Assembly (NCBI GenBank): GCA_964653435.1
Contig: CAZZFA010000007.1
Span: 1 to 64,000 of the forward strand
DNA: 64,000 nucleotides
Source of the DNA: CAZMVY01 sp964653435
GTDB lineage: Bacteria > Planctomycetota > Phycisphaerae > UBA1845 > PWPN01
Direction of reading: 5' to 3'
The translations under genes and the position numbers were made by a program. The notes below the pieces were generated by a model, which was given only the letters and a program-made list of their open reading frames with translations, did no database searches and was not told the DNA's origin. Shown here one piece after another: positions 1 to 8,730 of this stretch (positions are counted from its first letter, which is position 1; each line of letters begins with the position of its first letter).

Positions 1-98
1 AAGACGTTGGTGACAGGGCGTCGGCGACAAGACGTTGGTGACAGGGCGTTGGCGACGGGGCGTCGGTGACAAGGCGTCGGCGACAGGGCGTCGGCGAC
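1..98. repeat. 14-bp tandem repeat, seven copies, cut by the window edge
   Basis: Seven head-to-tail copies of a 14-bp unit with consensus ARGGCGTCGGCGAC occupy 1-14, 15-28, 29-42, 43-56, 57-70, 71-84 and 85-98. Copies differ at a few positions, such as CGTTGG in place of CGTCGG. The period is not a multiple of three, so the array is unlikely to be coding. It probably continues to the left of the window. Function unknown. Confidence 0.85.
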
Positions 99-585
99 GG
101 TCGGAATCGCAACGGCCGTCATCCGGTGGCTTCCAGAGGTGTGAGCAAGCCTGACAGTCCGTTGAAAGAGTCACGAACCGTTGCCGCCGACCGCGCCGGC
201 GAAACGCAAACGCGATTCCGGCGACTGCGCCGCTGCCGATCGCGACGAGCCATCCCGCTACGCACCAGCAAAACCGGAAACGCGATTTCGGCGACTGCCC
301 CGACACTCTTTCAACCGGCTGCCAGGCTGAAGGCGGTGGCAAACCCGTGCCCGCCGAAGCCGACGGTATGCCGCGCAGACAAGGCCGTCTTCAGCAGTCC
401 TTGCCGGGCCACGTCACCATCGGCTGGTTCAGCCGACCGGCCTTTGGCCGCCGCCTTCGGCCGGTGGAGGCACGGGCTTCATTCCCTTCCACGCCTGCCG
501 CCCAGCGGGCTTGAGCCGGGGCCGGGTGAATGCCCGCTGCCCACCGTCTGCAACCACGGCCATGCACCCGGAGGGCTTGCCCGGC
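99..585. other. Intergenic region with a diverged 21-bp direct repeat
   Basis: No convincing gene is seen here; open frames on both strands have arginine/proline-rich translations without family motifs. A 21-bp core, AAACGCGATTYCGGCGACTGC, occurs at 208-228 and again at 278-298 (20 of 21 identical, 70 bp apart). The remainder is GC-rich sequence with short palindromes. It ends in the promoter of the LysM lipoprotein gene. Confidence 0.5.
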
Positions 586-616
586 TTGACTCGCTATCGG
601 GCACCGGTACGATAAT
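586..616 (+). promoter_or_regulatory. Candidate sigma70-type promoter for the LysM gene
   Basis: A TTGACT -35 hexamer lies at 586-591. It is followed either by TACGAT at 608-613 (16-nt spacer) or GATAAT at 611-616 (19-nt spacer). The start codon at 692 is about 70 nt downstream and has its own GGAGG ribosome site. This is consensus matching by eye only. Confidence 0.45.
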
Positions 617-691
617 GTCTCCCGCGCGGAGCCGGTTGGCGCCGGCTCTGGCGCGGGGCGTATGTCAGCGAATTGACACGGAGGCAACCCA

Positions 692-1141
692 ATGTTGCGA
701 TGGAATGCGGCGCTCTCTGGCCTGCTGCTTGCCGCGGTGTTCGCCGCCGGCTGCGAGGATCAGAAAAAGAAGGAAAAACTGCCTGCTGAAGAATCCCCCA
801 AGATGACGATCGAGACTCCGCCGCCGGCGCCTGCGCCGGCGCCGGTTCCCGCGCCGGAAACACCTCCGCCGACGGCGACGACCCCGCCGCCGACGCCGGC
901 CCCCGAGGTCGCGGCGCCCGCGGAGCCGTCGCATTCGTTGCCGAAGGAGAGCTATTCCGGCAAGAAGGCCGCCCGCAGCAAGCCGCGGGTCTATACGACG
1001 AAGTCCGGCGACAGCCTTCAGTCCATTGCGAAGAAGTACTACAATGACCCGAAGAAATGGCGAACGATTTACGAGGCCAATCGCCGGCAGATCAAGGATC
1101 CCAACAAGATCCCCGTCGGCAAGAAGCTGATCATCCCGTAG
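692..1141 (+). CDS. LysM-domain lipoprotein
   Basis: A 149-residue secreted protein. The N-terminus is a hydrophobic signal ending in an AAGC lipobox near residues 18-21, so it is probably lipid-anchored. Residues about 40-80 are a proline/alanine-rich linker. Residues about 100-149 form one LysM domain with the typical GDSLQSIAKKYY start and a KIPVGKKLIIP end. LysM domains bind N-acetylglucosamine polymers such as peptidoglycan, so a cell-wall binding or spacer role in the periplasm is likely. The ATG start is supported by GGAGG eight bases upstream and a promoter at 586-616. No catalytic domain is present. Its last 85 bases overlap the most upstream possible start of recG in another frame. 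Confidence 0.85.
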   Translation: MLRWNAALSGLLLAAVFAAGCEDQKKKEKLPAEESPKMTIETPPPAPAPAPVPAPETPPPTATTPPPTPAPEVAAPAEPSHSLPKESYSGKKAARSKPRVYTTKSGDSLQSIAKKYYNDPKKWRTIYEANRRQIKDPNKIPVGKKLIIP

Positions 1142-3246
1142 CCGCGCCGACGGGTTATCTGTCGCGCCCGGTTCAGTTCGTCCGGGGCGTCGGGCCGCAG
1201 CGCGCCAGGCTGTTCGCCAGACTCGGCATCGAAACCGTCGCCGACCTGATCGCGCACTTTCCCTTTCGCCATCAGGTCCAGGGGGCGCCGCAGCCGATCC
1301 GGACGCTCGTCGAGGGCGAAGCCGCCACGATCGTCGGCCGGCTCGTCGATGTGCAGACGCGCGGGCGCCGGTGGTCCCGTTTCCCTTCGGCCGTGTTCGC
1401 GTTCGTGGAGGACGACACCGGCGAGTGCGAAATCCGCTGGTTCAACGCCCCTTACATGGCCGACCGCCTCGAATCGATGCGGGGGGCGCTCGTCCGGGTG
1501 CACGGGCCGGTGCGGGCCTCGCGCCGCGGCGTGCAGTTCGTGAATCCCCGGATCGAGCAGGCCGCCGGCGCCGCGCCGCCGGCCGCCCGCGAGGGGGAGC
1601 GGCTCGAGCCGGTCTATCGCGCGGTGGAGAATCTTCCCAGCCGTGCCATCGCGGCGGCCGTGCAGGCGTGCCTTCCGCAGGCGCTGCAGGAGATCGAGGA
1701 GCTATTCGACGATCCCTATCTCGCCGCCCGGCATCTGGCACGCCGCCGCTCGGCGATTGAGCGCTACCATCAACCGCGGTCGCTCGACGACATCCCGATC
1801 GCGCGGCGGCGTATCGCCTACGACGAGCTGTTTCTGATGCAGCTCGCCATCGCCATGAAGCGTGCCCGGGCCCTGACGATCGAGCAGGCCGTGCCGCTGC
1901 GGTCGTCCGCGGAGATCGACCGGCGGATCCGGCGGCGCTTCCCGTTTACGCTTACCTCGGCTCAGGATCGGGTCATTCGCGAGATCGTCGCCGACCTTGC
2001 CCGGCCGCGGCCGATGAACCGCCTCCTGCAGGGCGACGTGGGAAGCGGCAAGACGGTGGTCGCGCTCTATGCCGCCCTTGTTGCCATCGCGAACCGCCGG
2101 CAGTGCGCGATCATGGCGCCTACGGAGGTGCTTGCCGAGCAGCACTTCCGCAACGTGGAGAAGTACCTTGCCGGCAGCCAGGTCCGCCGCGTGTTGCTCA
2201 CCGGGCGGACGCCGGCGCGGACGCGGGCGCGGGCGATCCGTGCCGCCGCCGCCGGCGAGCTGGACCTGGTCATCGGCACGCAGGCCCTGTTGGAGAAGGA
2301 TGTGAGCTTCTCCTCGCTCGCGCTGGTGATCGTGGACGAGCAGCACAAGTTCGGCGTGGCCCAGCGGGGCACGATCCGGGCGCGCGCCGCGGAGAACGTG
2401 ATTCCGCATTACCTGGTGATGAGCGCTACGCCGATCCCGCGGACGCTCTCAATGACGGTCTTCGGGGACCTGGACGTTTCGGTCATCGACGAACTGCCGC
2501 CCGGGCGGCAGAAGGTTCGCACGCTGTGGGTCGGTCCGGATCGGTATGAGGAGGCATGGAGGCTGGTGCGCGAGCGGCTCGCCGCGGGCGAACAGGCGTT
2601 CGTTGTGTACCCGCTCGTCGAGGAGTCGGAGACGATGCCCCTCCGCGCCGCCACGAAGGAAGTCGAGCGGATCGCGAAGGAGGTTCTCCCCGGCGTGCCG
2701 GTGGAGCTGCTGCACGGAAAGATGCCCGGCCGGGAAAAGCAGGAGGTGATGCATCGTTTCGTGAGCGGCCGGACCCGCGTGCTCGTCGCGACCACGGTTG
2801 TCGAGGTCGGCGTGGATGTGCCCAACGCCACGGTTATGGTGATCCAGCATGCGGATCGGTACGGTCTTGCCGCGCTGCATCAGTTGCGCGGGCGCGTCGG
2901 CCGCGGGGATCGGCCGGCCTGCTGCCTGCTGATGGCCGACGCGGCCGGGGGGGCGGCCGCCCGGCGCCTCAGTATCCTGTGCGAAACGACCGACGGCTTC
3001 CGCATCGCCGAGGAGGACCTGCGCCTCCGCGGCCCCGGCGAGATCCTGGGGACGCAGCAGCACGGCTGGCCGGAGCTGAAGGTTGCCGACCTTATCGCGG
3101 ACGCGGATCTGCTCGATCTGGCTCGCCGTGACGCCCTGGAGCTGGTGCGCAAGGATCCGGGGCTGACCGATCCCCGCCACGCCGCGCTGCGGCGCGAGCT
3201 TCTCGCGAGGTTCCGCCATCGGCTCGCGTGGATCGACGTGGCATGA
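1057..3246 (+). CDS. recG: ATP-dependent DNA helicase RecG
   Basis: RecG remodels stalled replication forks and branch-migrates Holliday junctions. The protein shows the N-terminal wedge region (FVRGVGPQRARLFARLGI), a Walker A motif GDVGSGKT, the DEQH box (IVDEQHKFG), an SATPIPRT motif III and the C-terminal helicase half with QLRGRVGRG. The family part begins near 1156. The only ATG in frame before it is at 1057, inside the LysM gene, and gives 729 residues. A CTG at 1159 would give about 695 residues but has no visible ribosome site. The first 28-34 residues given here may therefore not be translated. It is probably co-transcribed with the LysM gene and ends tail-to-tail with the phosphofructokinase gene. 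Confidence 0.93.
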   Translation: MANDLRGQSPADQGSQQDPRRQEADHPVAAPTGYLSRPVQFVRGVGPQRARLFARLGIETVADLIAHFPFRHQVQGAPQPIRTLVEGEAATIVGRLVDVQTRGRRWSRFPSAVFAFVEDDTGECEIRWFNAPYMADRLESMRGALVRVHGPVRASRRGVQFVNPRIEQAAGAAPPAAREGERLEPVYRAVENLPSRAIAAAVQACLPQALQEIEELFDDPYLAARHLARRRSAIERYHQPRSLDDIPIARRRIAYDELFLMQLAIAMKRARALTIEQAVPLRSSAEIDRRIRRRFPFTLTSAQDRVIREIVADLARPRPMNRLLQGDVGSGKTVVALYAALVAIANRRQCAIMAPTEVLAEQHFRNVEKYLAGSQVRRVLLTGRTPARTRARAIRAAAAGELDLVIGTQALLEKDVSFSSLALVIVDEQHKFGVAQRGTIRARAAENVIPHYLVMSATPIPRTLSMTVFGDLDVSVIDELPPGRQKVRTLWVGPDRYEEAWRLVRERLAAGEQAFVVYPLVEESETMPLRAATKEVERIAKEVLPGVPVELLHGKMPGREKQEVMHRFVSGRTRVLVATTVVEVGVDVPNATVMVIQHADRYGLAALHQLRGRVGRGDRPACCLLMADAAGGAAARRLSILCETTDGFRIAEEDLRLRGPGEILGTQQHGWPELKVADLIADADLLDLARRDALELVRKDPGLTDPRHAALRRELLARFRHRLAWIDVA

Positions 3247-3268
3247 CGGCGGCCCGGCGCAAGGAAGA

Positions 3269-3292
3269 GGGGCAACCCCGGCGGGTTGCCCC
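3269..3292. terminator. Bidirectional terminator-like hairpin
   Basis: A perfect 10-bp stem, GGGGCAACCC (3269-3278) and GGGTTGCCCC (3283-3292), closes a CGGC loop between the convergent recG and phosphofructokinase genes. There is no strong T-tract on either side, so it could terminate weakly or protect transcript ends. Confidence 0.5.
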
Positions 3293-3324
3293 CGGCTCAT
3301 CCGCCCGTGGCCGCTCGGCCTGGC

Positions 3325-4590
3325 TTATCTGTCGCTTTCGCCGCGGAGCGCTGCCGGGGCGATCTGTTCAAACCATCCTACCTTGGGCAGTTCGCCCACG
3401 AGCGGCGCCACGTACTCGCGGAACGAGGCGTGGATGTTGTTGCTGCGGTCGGTGATGTAGTGGTCGGGCAGGACCTTCGTGGTCGGCTCGTGGTCCGGGG
3501 CGACGGCGGCGAGCTCGACGAGCTTGGTGCCGACGGCGTACGTCGTGCCCGGCAGTCGCGTGAGGGCCACGCTCGCGTCGATCTCCGCGTCCACGGAATA
3601 GCTTACGGCCATCTGGCCGACGAGCCTCGCCTCCCAGGCATCGACGGGGCTGTAGAAGCCCGCGATCGACCGCTGCAGATAGCCGAAGGTGTCGGCCCGC
3701 ACCCGTTTGATCTTCTTGCAGCGGGCGCGGAGCGTGCCGGCCAGGTAGTCGGCGAGCGACCCCGAGCCGGAGGAGAGCTGGATGTTCCCGAACGCGTCCT
3801 TCTCCAGGTTGGCCTGCTTGAGCACGGAGACCTTGGAAACCCACTCCTCGCCGCGCTCGTCGCGGATTCCTTCGCTGACGGCGATCACGCACCGGCCGTA
3901 GCGGTCAAAGACCTCTTCCACGTCGGCGACGAACTGGTCGATCGTGAACGGCCGCTCCGGGACGTACACGAGGTGCGGGCCGTCGTCTTCGCGCTGGCGG
4001 GCCAGGATGCTGGCGGCGGTGATAAAGCCGGCGTTGCGTCCCATGAGGATGTTGATCTTCACGCCCGGCAGGGCACGGTTGTCGAGGTCGTCGCCGATGA
4101 AGGCCGTCGCGACGAACTTGGCCGCGCTGCCGTAGCCCGGGCAGTGATCGGTCACGAGCAGGTCGTTGTCGATCGTCTTGGGGATATGGATGACCCGAAG
4201 CGAGTACTTCGCGTCGATCGCGAGCCGGTTGACGATGCGGGCGGTGTTCGCGGAGTCGTTTCCGCCGATGTAGAAAAAGTACCGCACGTCGTGCTTGCGA
4301 AAGACGTTCAGGATCCGCTCGCAGTATTCCAGGTCCGGCTTGTCGCGGGTGGAGCCCAGCGCTGCGGCCGGCGTCTGCGCGACGAGCTCGAGCATCTCCG
4401 TGGGTTGCCGGAGCAGATCGTAGAACCGTTCGTTGATGATCCCGTGGACGCCGTGGCGGGCGCCGTAGAGGTTCCGGATGTGCCGGTACTTCTGCACCTC
4501 CTGGATCACGCCGACGAGTGACTGATTGATGACGACCGTGGGCCCGCCGGCCTGTCCGACGACCGCGTTGCCCGTACCCAGTGTTGCCAT
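3325..4590 (-). CDS. 6-phosphofructokinase, probably pyrophosphate-dependent
   Basis: Phosphorylates fructose 6-phosphate to fructose 1,6-bisphosphate in glycolysis. The 421-residue protein has the N-terminal glycine loop (VVGQAGGPTVVINQS), a donor-site motif IGGNDSANTA, the substrate motif PKTIDNDL and an MGRNAGFI motif. GGNDS in place of GGDGS, together with PKTIDNDL, is the pattern of pyrophosphate-using enzymes, which can run reversibly; donor choice is inferred. The ATG start has GGAGG ten bases upstream. It is the last gene of a minus-strand group, 48 bp after accC. Linking it with acetyl-CoA carboxylase genes puts glycolysis and lipid synthesis under one transcript. Confidence 0.88.
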   Translation of the reverse strand: MATLGTGNAVVGQAGGPTVVINQSLVGVIQEVQKYRHIRNLYGARHGVHGIINERFYDLLRQPTEMLELVAQTPAAALGSTRDKPDLEYCERILNVFRKHDVRYFFYIGGNDSANTARIVNRLAIDAKYSLRVIHIPKTIDNDLLVTDHCPGYGSAAKFVATAFIGDDLDNRALPGVKINILMGRNAGFITAASILARQREDDGPHLVYVPERPFTIDQFVADVEEVFDRYGRCVIAVSEGIRDERGEEWVSKVSVLKQANLEKDAFGNIQLSSGSGSLADYLAGTLRARCKKIKRVRADTFGYLQRSIAGFYSPVDAWEARLVGQMAVSYSVDAEIDASVALTRLPGTTYAVGTKLVELAAVAPDHEPTTKVLPDHYITDRSNNIHASFREYVAPLVGELPKVGWFEQIAPAALRGESDR

Positions 4591-4638
4591 ACGATTACCT
4601 CCAGAATGCCCGTGAAGGCCAGCAAAGTCCGCAAGAGT

Positions 4639-5976
4639 CTACCAAGTGCGCTCGATAAATCCAGTATCGACCTGTGCCTTCAGGAAGTGGGTGTGGGAGA
4701 AGATCTCGCGGAAGAGCGGGATGGTGGTCTTGATCGGAGCCACCGTGAACTCTTCCAGGCATCGGCGCATGCAGGCGATCGCCTCCTGGCGGGTCGGCCG
4801 ATGCACGATGAGTTTGGCGATCATGGAATCATATCGCGGGCTGATCCGCGTGCCGGGGACGACATGAGTATCGACGCGCACGCCGAAGCCGCCGGGCGGC
4901 TCGAAACGTTCGATGGTTCCCGCGCAGGGCCGGAAGCCGTCGGCGGGGTCTTCCGCGTTGATGCGGCATTCGATGGCCGCACCGCTGCGGACGATATCGC
5001 GCTGCCGCAGGGAGAGGGTCTCGCCGGCGGCGATGCGCAACTGCCATTTGATGAGATCCTGCTGCGTTACCATTTCCGTGACCGGGTGCTCCACCTGAAT
5101 GCGGGCGTTGACCTCGGTGAAGTAGAACTTCTCGTTGCGGTCGACGAGGAACTCGACGGTGCCGGCGTTGTAGTAGTTGGCCGCCTTGGCCAGGCGGACG
5201 GCGGCGGCGCAGAGTTCCTCGCGCGTGCGGTCGCTGATGCCGGGCGAGGGCGATTCCTCGACGAGTTTCTGGTAGCGGCGCTGGAGCGTGCAGTCGCGTT
5301 CGAAGAAGTGGACGGCGTGGCCGGCACGGTCGGCGAGGATCTGGACCTCGACGTGGCGGGCCATCTCGATCACCTTTTCGAGGTAGAGCCCGTCGTCCTT
5401 GAAGGCGTTCTGCGCCTCGAGGCGGGCCTGGCGAAGCGACGCGCGCAGGGTGGCCTCGTTGTGGGCGATCCGGATGCCGCGGCCGCCGCCGCCTGCCGCC
5501 GCCTTGATCATCACCGGGTAGCCGATCTTCGCGGCGAGGGCGACGGCTTCGTCGTCGTCTTCCAGACGCCCGGCGCTGCCGGGGACGGTGGGCACCTTGG
5601 CGGACTTCGCCAGCTTCCGGGCGGCCACCTTGTCGCCCACGAGGCGCATGGCCTCGGCGCTCGGCCCGATGAACTCGATCTTCGCCTCGCGGCACTGCTC
5701 GGCGAATCGGGCGTTCTCCGCGAGAAAACCGTAGCCGGGGTGGATGGCGTCGACGTTGGCGATCTCCGCGGCGGCGATGACCCGGTCGCTCCGGAGGTAG
5801 CTTTCGGAGGGCGGGCCGGCGCCGATGCAGATCGCGCGGTTCGCCTGCGCGAGATAACGGGCATGCCGGTCCTCTTCGGAGTAGACGCAGACCGTCTCGA
5901 TGCCCATCTCGCGGCACGCGCGCATGATCCGCACGGCAATCTCGCCGCGGTTGGCTATCAGGATGCGCGAAAACAT
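4639..5976 (-). CDS. accC: Biotin carboxylase subunit of acetyl-CoA carboxylase
   Basis: Carboxylates the biotin carried by AccB, using ATP and bicarbonate, in the first committed step of fatty-acid synthesis. The 445-residue length is normal. Visible features are the N-terminal RILIANRGEIAVRI block, the ATP-grasp glycine loop AAAGGGGRGI, the FFERDCTLQRRYQKL region and the FTEVNARIQVEHPVTEM catalytic segment. It lies 106 bp downstream of accB on the same strand and 48 bp before the phosphofructokinase gene. The carboxyltransferase genes accA and accD are not in the window. Confidence 0.96.
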   Translation of the reverse strand: MFSRILIANRGEIAVRIMRACREMGIETVCVYSEEDRHARYLAQANRAICIGAGPPSESYLRSDRVIAAAEIANVDAIHPGYGFLAENARFAEQCREAKIEFIGPSAEAMRLVGDKVAARKLAKSAKVPTVPGSAGRLEDDDEAVALAAKIGYPVMIKAAAGGGGRGIRIAHNEATLRASLRQARLEAQNAFKDDGLYLEKVIEMARHVEVQILADRAGHAVHFFERDCTLQRRYQKLVEESPSPGISDRTREELCAAAVRLAKAANYYNAGTVEFLVDRNEKFYFTEVNARIQVEHPVTEMVTQQDLIKWQLRIAAGETLSLRQRDIVRSGAAIECRINAEDPADGFRPCAGTIERFEPPGGFGVRVDTHVVPGTRISPRYDSMIAKLIVHRPTRQEAIACMRRCLEEFTVAPIKTTIPLFREIFSHTHFLKAQVDTGFIERTW

Positions 5977-6082
5977 GGCGAACCTCGGGAAATCAGGGCG
6001 AGAGGACGGAAACGCAAAGACGCAGGAAGAGGCCGGGGGCCTTTCCGTCGCTCACGTTTTCACTCATCCGCTCTCGCACGTT

Positions 6083-6568
6083 TCATGGCTTGGGTCTTAC
6101 CCGGAACAGCGGCTGGCCGTATTCCACCGCCTGCTCGTTCCGCACGAGCACCTGCTCGATCGTGCCCGAAACCCCCGCCTTGATCTCATTGAATACCTTC
6201 ATCGCCTCGATGATGCACACGATCGTCTCGGGCTCGACGGGGCTGCCGATGGTTACATACGGCGACGCATCGGGGTCGGAACTGGCGTAGAACGTCCCGA
6301 CCATGGGCGACGTGATCGTCAGGAAGCCGTCGTCCGGTTTGCCGCTGGCCTCGGGGGCCTCCGGAGAGGCCGGCGCCGGGGCGGCCGGCGCCGCGGGAAC
6401 CACCGCTTGCGGAACGGCGCCCGGCGTAAGCGCGACGATCGGTGTGCCGTGTGCGGCCGGCCCGCGCCGGATGATCACGGACTGCCCGCCGTCACGGAGC
6501 TTCAGTTCCGTGAGCTCGTGCTCCACCATCATCGCGACGAGTTCGCGAATCTTCTCGATCTCAACCAC
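6083..6568 (-). CDS. accB: Biotin carboxyl carrier protein
   Basis: Carries the carboxyl group between AccC and the carboxyltransferase. It is 161 residues, the usual size. An N-terminal helix region is followed by an alanine/proline linker (about residues 40-80) and a biotinyl domain whose EAMKV motif holds the lysine to be biotinylated. Its start overlaps the end of the upstream peptidase gene by 8 nt, which suggests translational coupling. In many bacteria efp lies between a proline peptidase and accB; here efp is absent and the peptidase abuts accB directly. Confidence 0.95.
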   Translation of the reverse strand: MVEIEKIRELVAMMVEHELTELKLRDGGQSVIIRRGPAAHGTPIVALTPGAVPQAVVPAAPAAPAPASPEAPEASGKPDDGFLTITSPMVGTFYASSDPDASPYVTIGSPVEPETIVCIIEAMKVFNEIKAGVSGTIEQVLVRNEQAVEYGQPLFRVRPKP

Positions 6569-7676
6569 GTATCACCATCTCGTTCAGGTCGGCGCTCAGG
6601 CTCGACAGGACCTTCGCGCCGTCCCGCGTCACCTGCACGTCGTCCTCGATCCGTACACCGCCGATACCGCGAACGTACACGCCGGGTTCGATCGTCACGA
6701 CCATCCCCGGCTTGAGGGTCACGGGGTTTCGCCGACCGAGCGAAGGCGCTTCGTGGACGTCCAGCCCGAGCCCGTGCCCGGTGCTGTGGGTGAACGCCTT
6801 CCCGAAACCCACGGACTTCAGATACGATCGCGCCGCTCGATCCACCGCCCGGGTGGTCGTCCCGGGGCGGACGGCCGCGATGGCCCGGCGCTGTGCCTCC
6901 AGCACCGCTGCGTACATGCGGCGAAACCGAGCCGGGATTCTACGGACGAACACCACGCGGGTCAAGTCGCTGCGGTAGTGGTCGACGAGGGCCCCCCAGT
7001 CGAGCAGGATCGCGCTGCCGGGCCGAATCCGGCGGTCGCCCGGCCGGGCGTGAGGCAGGGCCGCGTTCGCGCCCTCGGCGACAATCGTCGGAAACGCCGG
7101 TCCGCTCGCGCCCCGCCGCTGCATCTCGTACTCCAGGCGCGCGGCGATCTCACGCTCCGTCATCCCGACGCGGATGGCCCGGCACGTCGCGCGGAAGGCG
7201 TCCTGGGCGACCTCGATCGCCCGCCGGGTCGTGCGGAGTTCGTGGTCGTCCTTGCACAGCCGCAGGTCGTTGACAATCGGCTTGGCGCGGACGAGCCGGG
7301 CGGGCTTCAGTGCTTTCCGGAACGCCGACAACTGGGCCACGGTGAGACAGTCGGCCTGGAAGCCGACGCGCTTCCAGCGGAGCCGCTTGCGGAGCTTCGT
7401 CAATTCGTCGCTGATGCCTTTCGAGCGAATGATCTTCTTCGCCCACGGCGCCTCGCGATCGGCCTGTTCGTCGAAGCGGCCGTCGGTGATCAGGTACACC
7501 CTGTCGGCCGTGACGACGGCGGCGCCGTCCTCGCCGGTGAAGCCCGTCAGGTAGATCTGATCGATGCGGTTGGTAATCAGGTATGCCGAAAGCCTGCCTT
7601 TGGCCATCCGCTCGCGACACCGGGTCAGGCGGGCCGCCAGGTGGGGAGGGATCCGTGCTGTTGTGCGTCGTGCCAT
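6561..7676 (-). CDS. M24 family Xaa-Pro aminopeptidase
   Basis: A metallopeptidase of the creatinase/prolidase fold that removes N-terminal residues preceding proline. The creatinase-like N-terminal half is followed by the M24 catalytic half. Metal ligands are seen in LLDWGALVDHYRSDLTR (two Asp), HSTGHGLGLDVHE (His), TIEPGVYV (Glu) and GVRIEDDVQV (Glu). The ATG at 7676 is preferred over upstream start codons because the family alignment begins here and the extra upstream sequence is arginine-rich and promoter-like. There is no ribosome site; the promoter at 7683-7711 would start transcription at or beside the ATG. First gene of the peptidase-accB-accC-pfk group. Confidence 0.88.
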   Translation of the reverse strand: MARRTTARIPPHLAARLTRCRERMAKGRLSAYLITNRIDQIYLTGFTGEDGAAVVTADRVYLITDGRFDEQADREAPWAKKIIRSKGISDELTKLRKRLRWKRVGFQADCLTVAQLSAFRKALKPARLVRAKPIVNDLRLCKDDHELRTTRRAIEVAQDAFRATCRAIRVGMTEREIAARLEYEMQRRGASGPAFPTIVAEGANAALPHARPGDRRIRPGSAILLDWGALVDHYRSDLTRVVFVRRIPARFRRMYAAVLEAQRRAIAAVRPGTTTRAVDRAARSYLKSVGFGKAFTHSTGHGLGLDVHEAPSLGRRNPVTLKPGMVVTIEPGVYVRGIGGVRIEDDVQVTRDGAKVLSSLSADLNEMVIRG

Positions 7677-7682
7677 GCGGAC

Positions 7683-7711
7683 AGCATACACGCGGCCGGC
7701 GCGGCGGCCAA
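7683..7711 (-). promoter_or_regulatory. Candidate promoter giving a leaderless transcript
   Basis: Read on the minus strand: TTGGCC (7711-7706), a 17-nt spacer, then TATGCT (7688-7683). Transcription would begin about seven bases further on, at the ATG (7676) of the peptidase gene, which has no Shine-Dalgarno sequence. Placement fits a leaderless mRNA. Confidence 0.4.
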
Positions 7712-7811
7712 GGCCGGACGGATGCCGCGCAGAGCCGATGGCAGTTTCCCTGCGGGCGGGCGGCGCGCGTGTCGCCGGCGGGAGGCCGGCCACCGGCGCG
7801 CATGCCGCTCG

Positions 7812-8597
7812 TTACAGCCGGAGCCGATGGGTGGCGGCGGTCTCCTTGAGCAGCCGGGCCATGATTTCGTAGCCCTTGTAGTGCGGGTGGAGGCCGTCGC
7901 GGGCGAGATCCTTGCGGAGGTCGCCGTTCGCGTCGCTCATCGCCGAGGCGTAGTCCACATAGATGCAGCCCTTCTCCTTGCACGCCTCCCTGATCTTCTC
8001 GTTGATGGCGGAACGGATCTTCTTGCCCTCCGTGTGCATCCTGTAGTCGCTGTTCGTCGGGAGGATCGAACAGACCAGGACGTTGAGCTTCGCGGCCCGG
8101 GCCTGGTCCATCATGGATTCGATGGAGGCGCCGACCTCGCGGATAATCTGATTTTCGCCCCGATTCTCACGGAGCAGGGACGAGACGTCGTTGGTCCCGG
8201 CCAGGATGACGACGTTACGGGGTCGGAGCTGAACCGCGTCCGCCTGAAAGCGCTTGGCCATCGCCGAGGCCAGGTCGCCACTGATGCCCCGATTCTGAAG
8301 GATCCCGTCGTTCGGGACGAAGTATACGGGCAGGTCCCACAGCTCCGTGATCGAATCGCCCATGAAGACGGTGCTGACGGCCACGTTTTCGCGAACGACC
8401 TGCTCATTCCAGAAGTCGAAGAACATCCGCCGGACGTCGGCCGCGCCGCCAAGTGCGCCCGGCTTGATGAGCGGCAGTTCCTCGGTCGGGGCAGGCCCGG
8501 CGAGCTTCGGCGGTTCGGGCATTGCGCACCCGGCCGACGACATAAGCACGGACAGGCAGAGCATGCATATGCCAGATCTTCTGACAACGTTGAGCAT
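7812..8597 (-). CDS. SGNH/GDSL-type hydrolase lipoprotein
   Basis: A 261-residue secreted esterase or acyl/acetyl hydrolase. The N-terminus is a lipoprotein signal with SSAGC lipobox near residue 25. The SGNH blocks are clear: FMGDSITE with the serine nucleophile, NRGISGDLA with the glycine, LAGTNDV with the asparagine, and DGLHPHYKGYE with the Asp-His pair. The ATG at 8597 has GGAGGA eight bases upstream, so longer upstream open frame is not used. Proteins of this type often deacetylate polysaccharides or cleave lipid esters; the substrate cannot be read here. A TATACT sequence at 8646-8641 is a possible -10 box with a poor -35. Confidence 0.88.
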   Translation of the reverse strand: MLNVVRRSGICMLCLSVLMSSAGCAMPEPPKLAGPAPTEELPLIKPGALGGAADVRRMFFDFWNEQVVRENVAVSTVFMGDSITELWDLPVYFVPNDGILQNRGISGDLASAMAKRFQADAVQLRPRNVVILAGTNDVSSLLRENRGENQIIREVGASIESMMDQARAAKLNVLVCSILPTNSDYRMHTEGKKIRSAINEKIREACKEKGCIYVDYASAMSDANGDLRKDLARDGLHPHYKGYEIMARLLKETAATHRLRL

Positions 8598-8730
8598 GAC
8601 AGATTCCTCCTTCGGGCAGATGACCGCGCAACAAAGTATCAGTATAGGACGACCCGCGTCGCCTGGCCAGCGGCGTGACTGCAGGACTCGCGTCTGCGCC
8701 CGTAGCGGGGCCTTCGGCGGCAGGCCGATA

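Noticed and set aside
66..806. Coding sequence over the 14-bp repeat and spacer
   Set aside because: It begins in the tandem array, has arginine-rich composition and overlaps the LysM start and its promoter.
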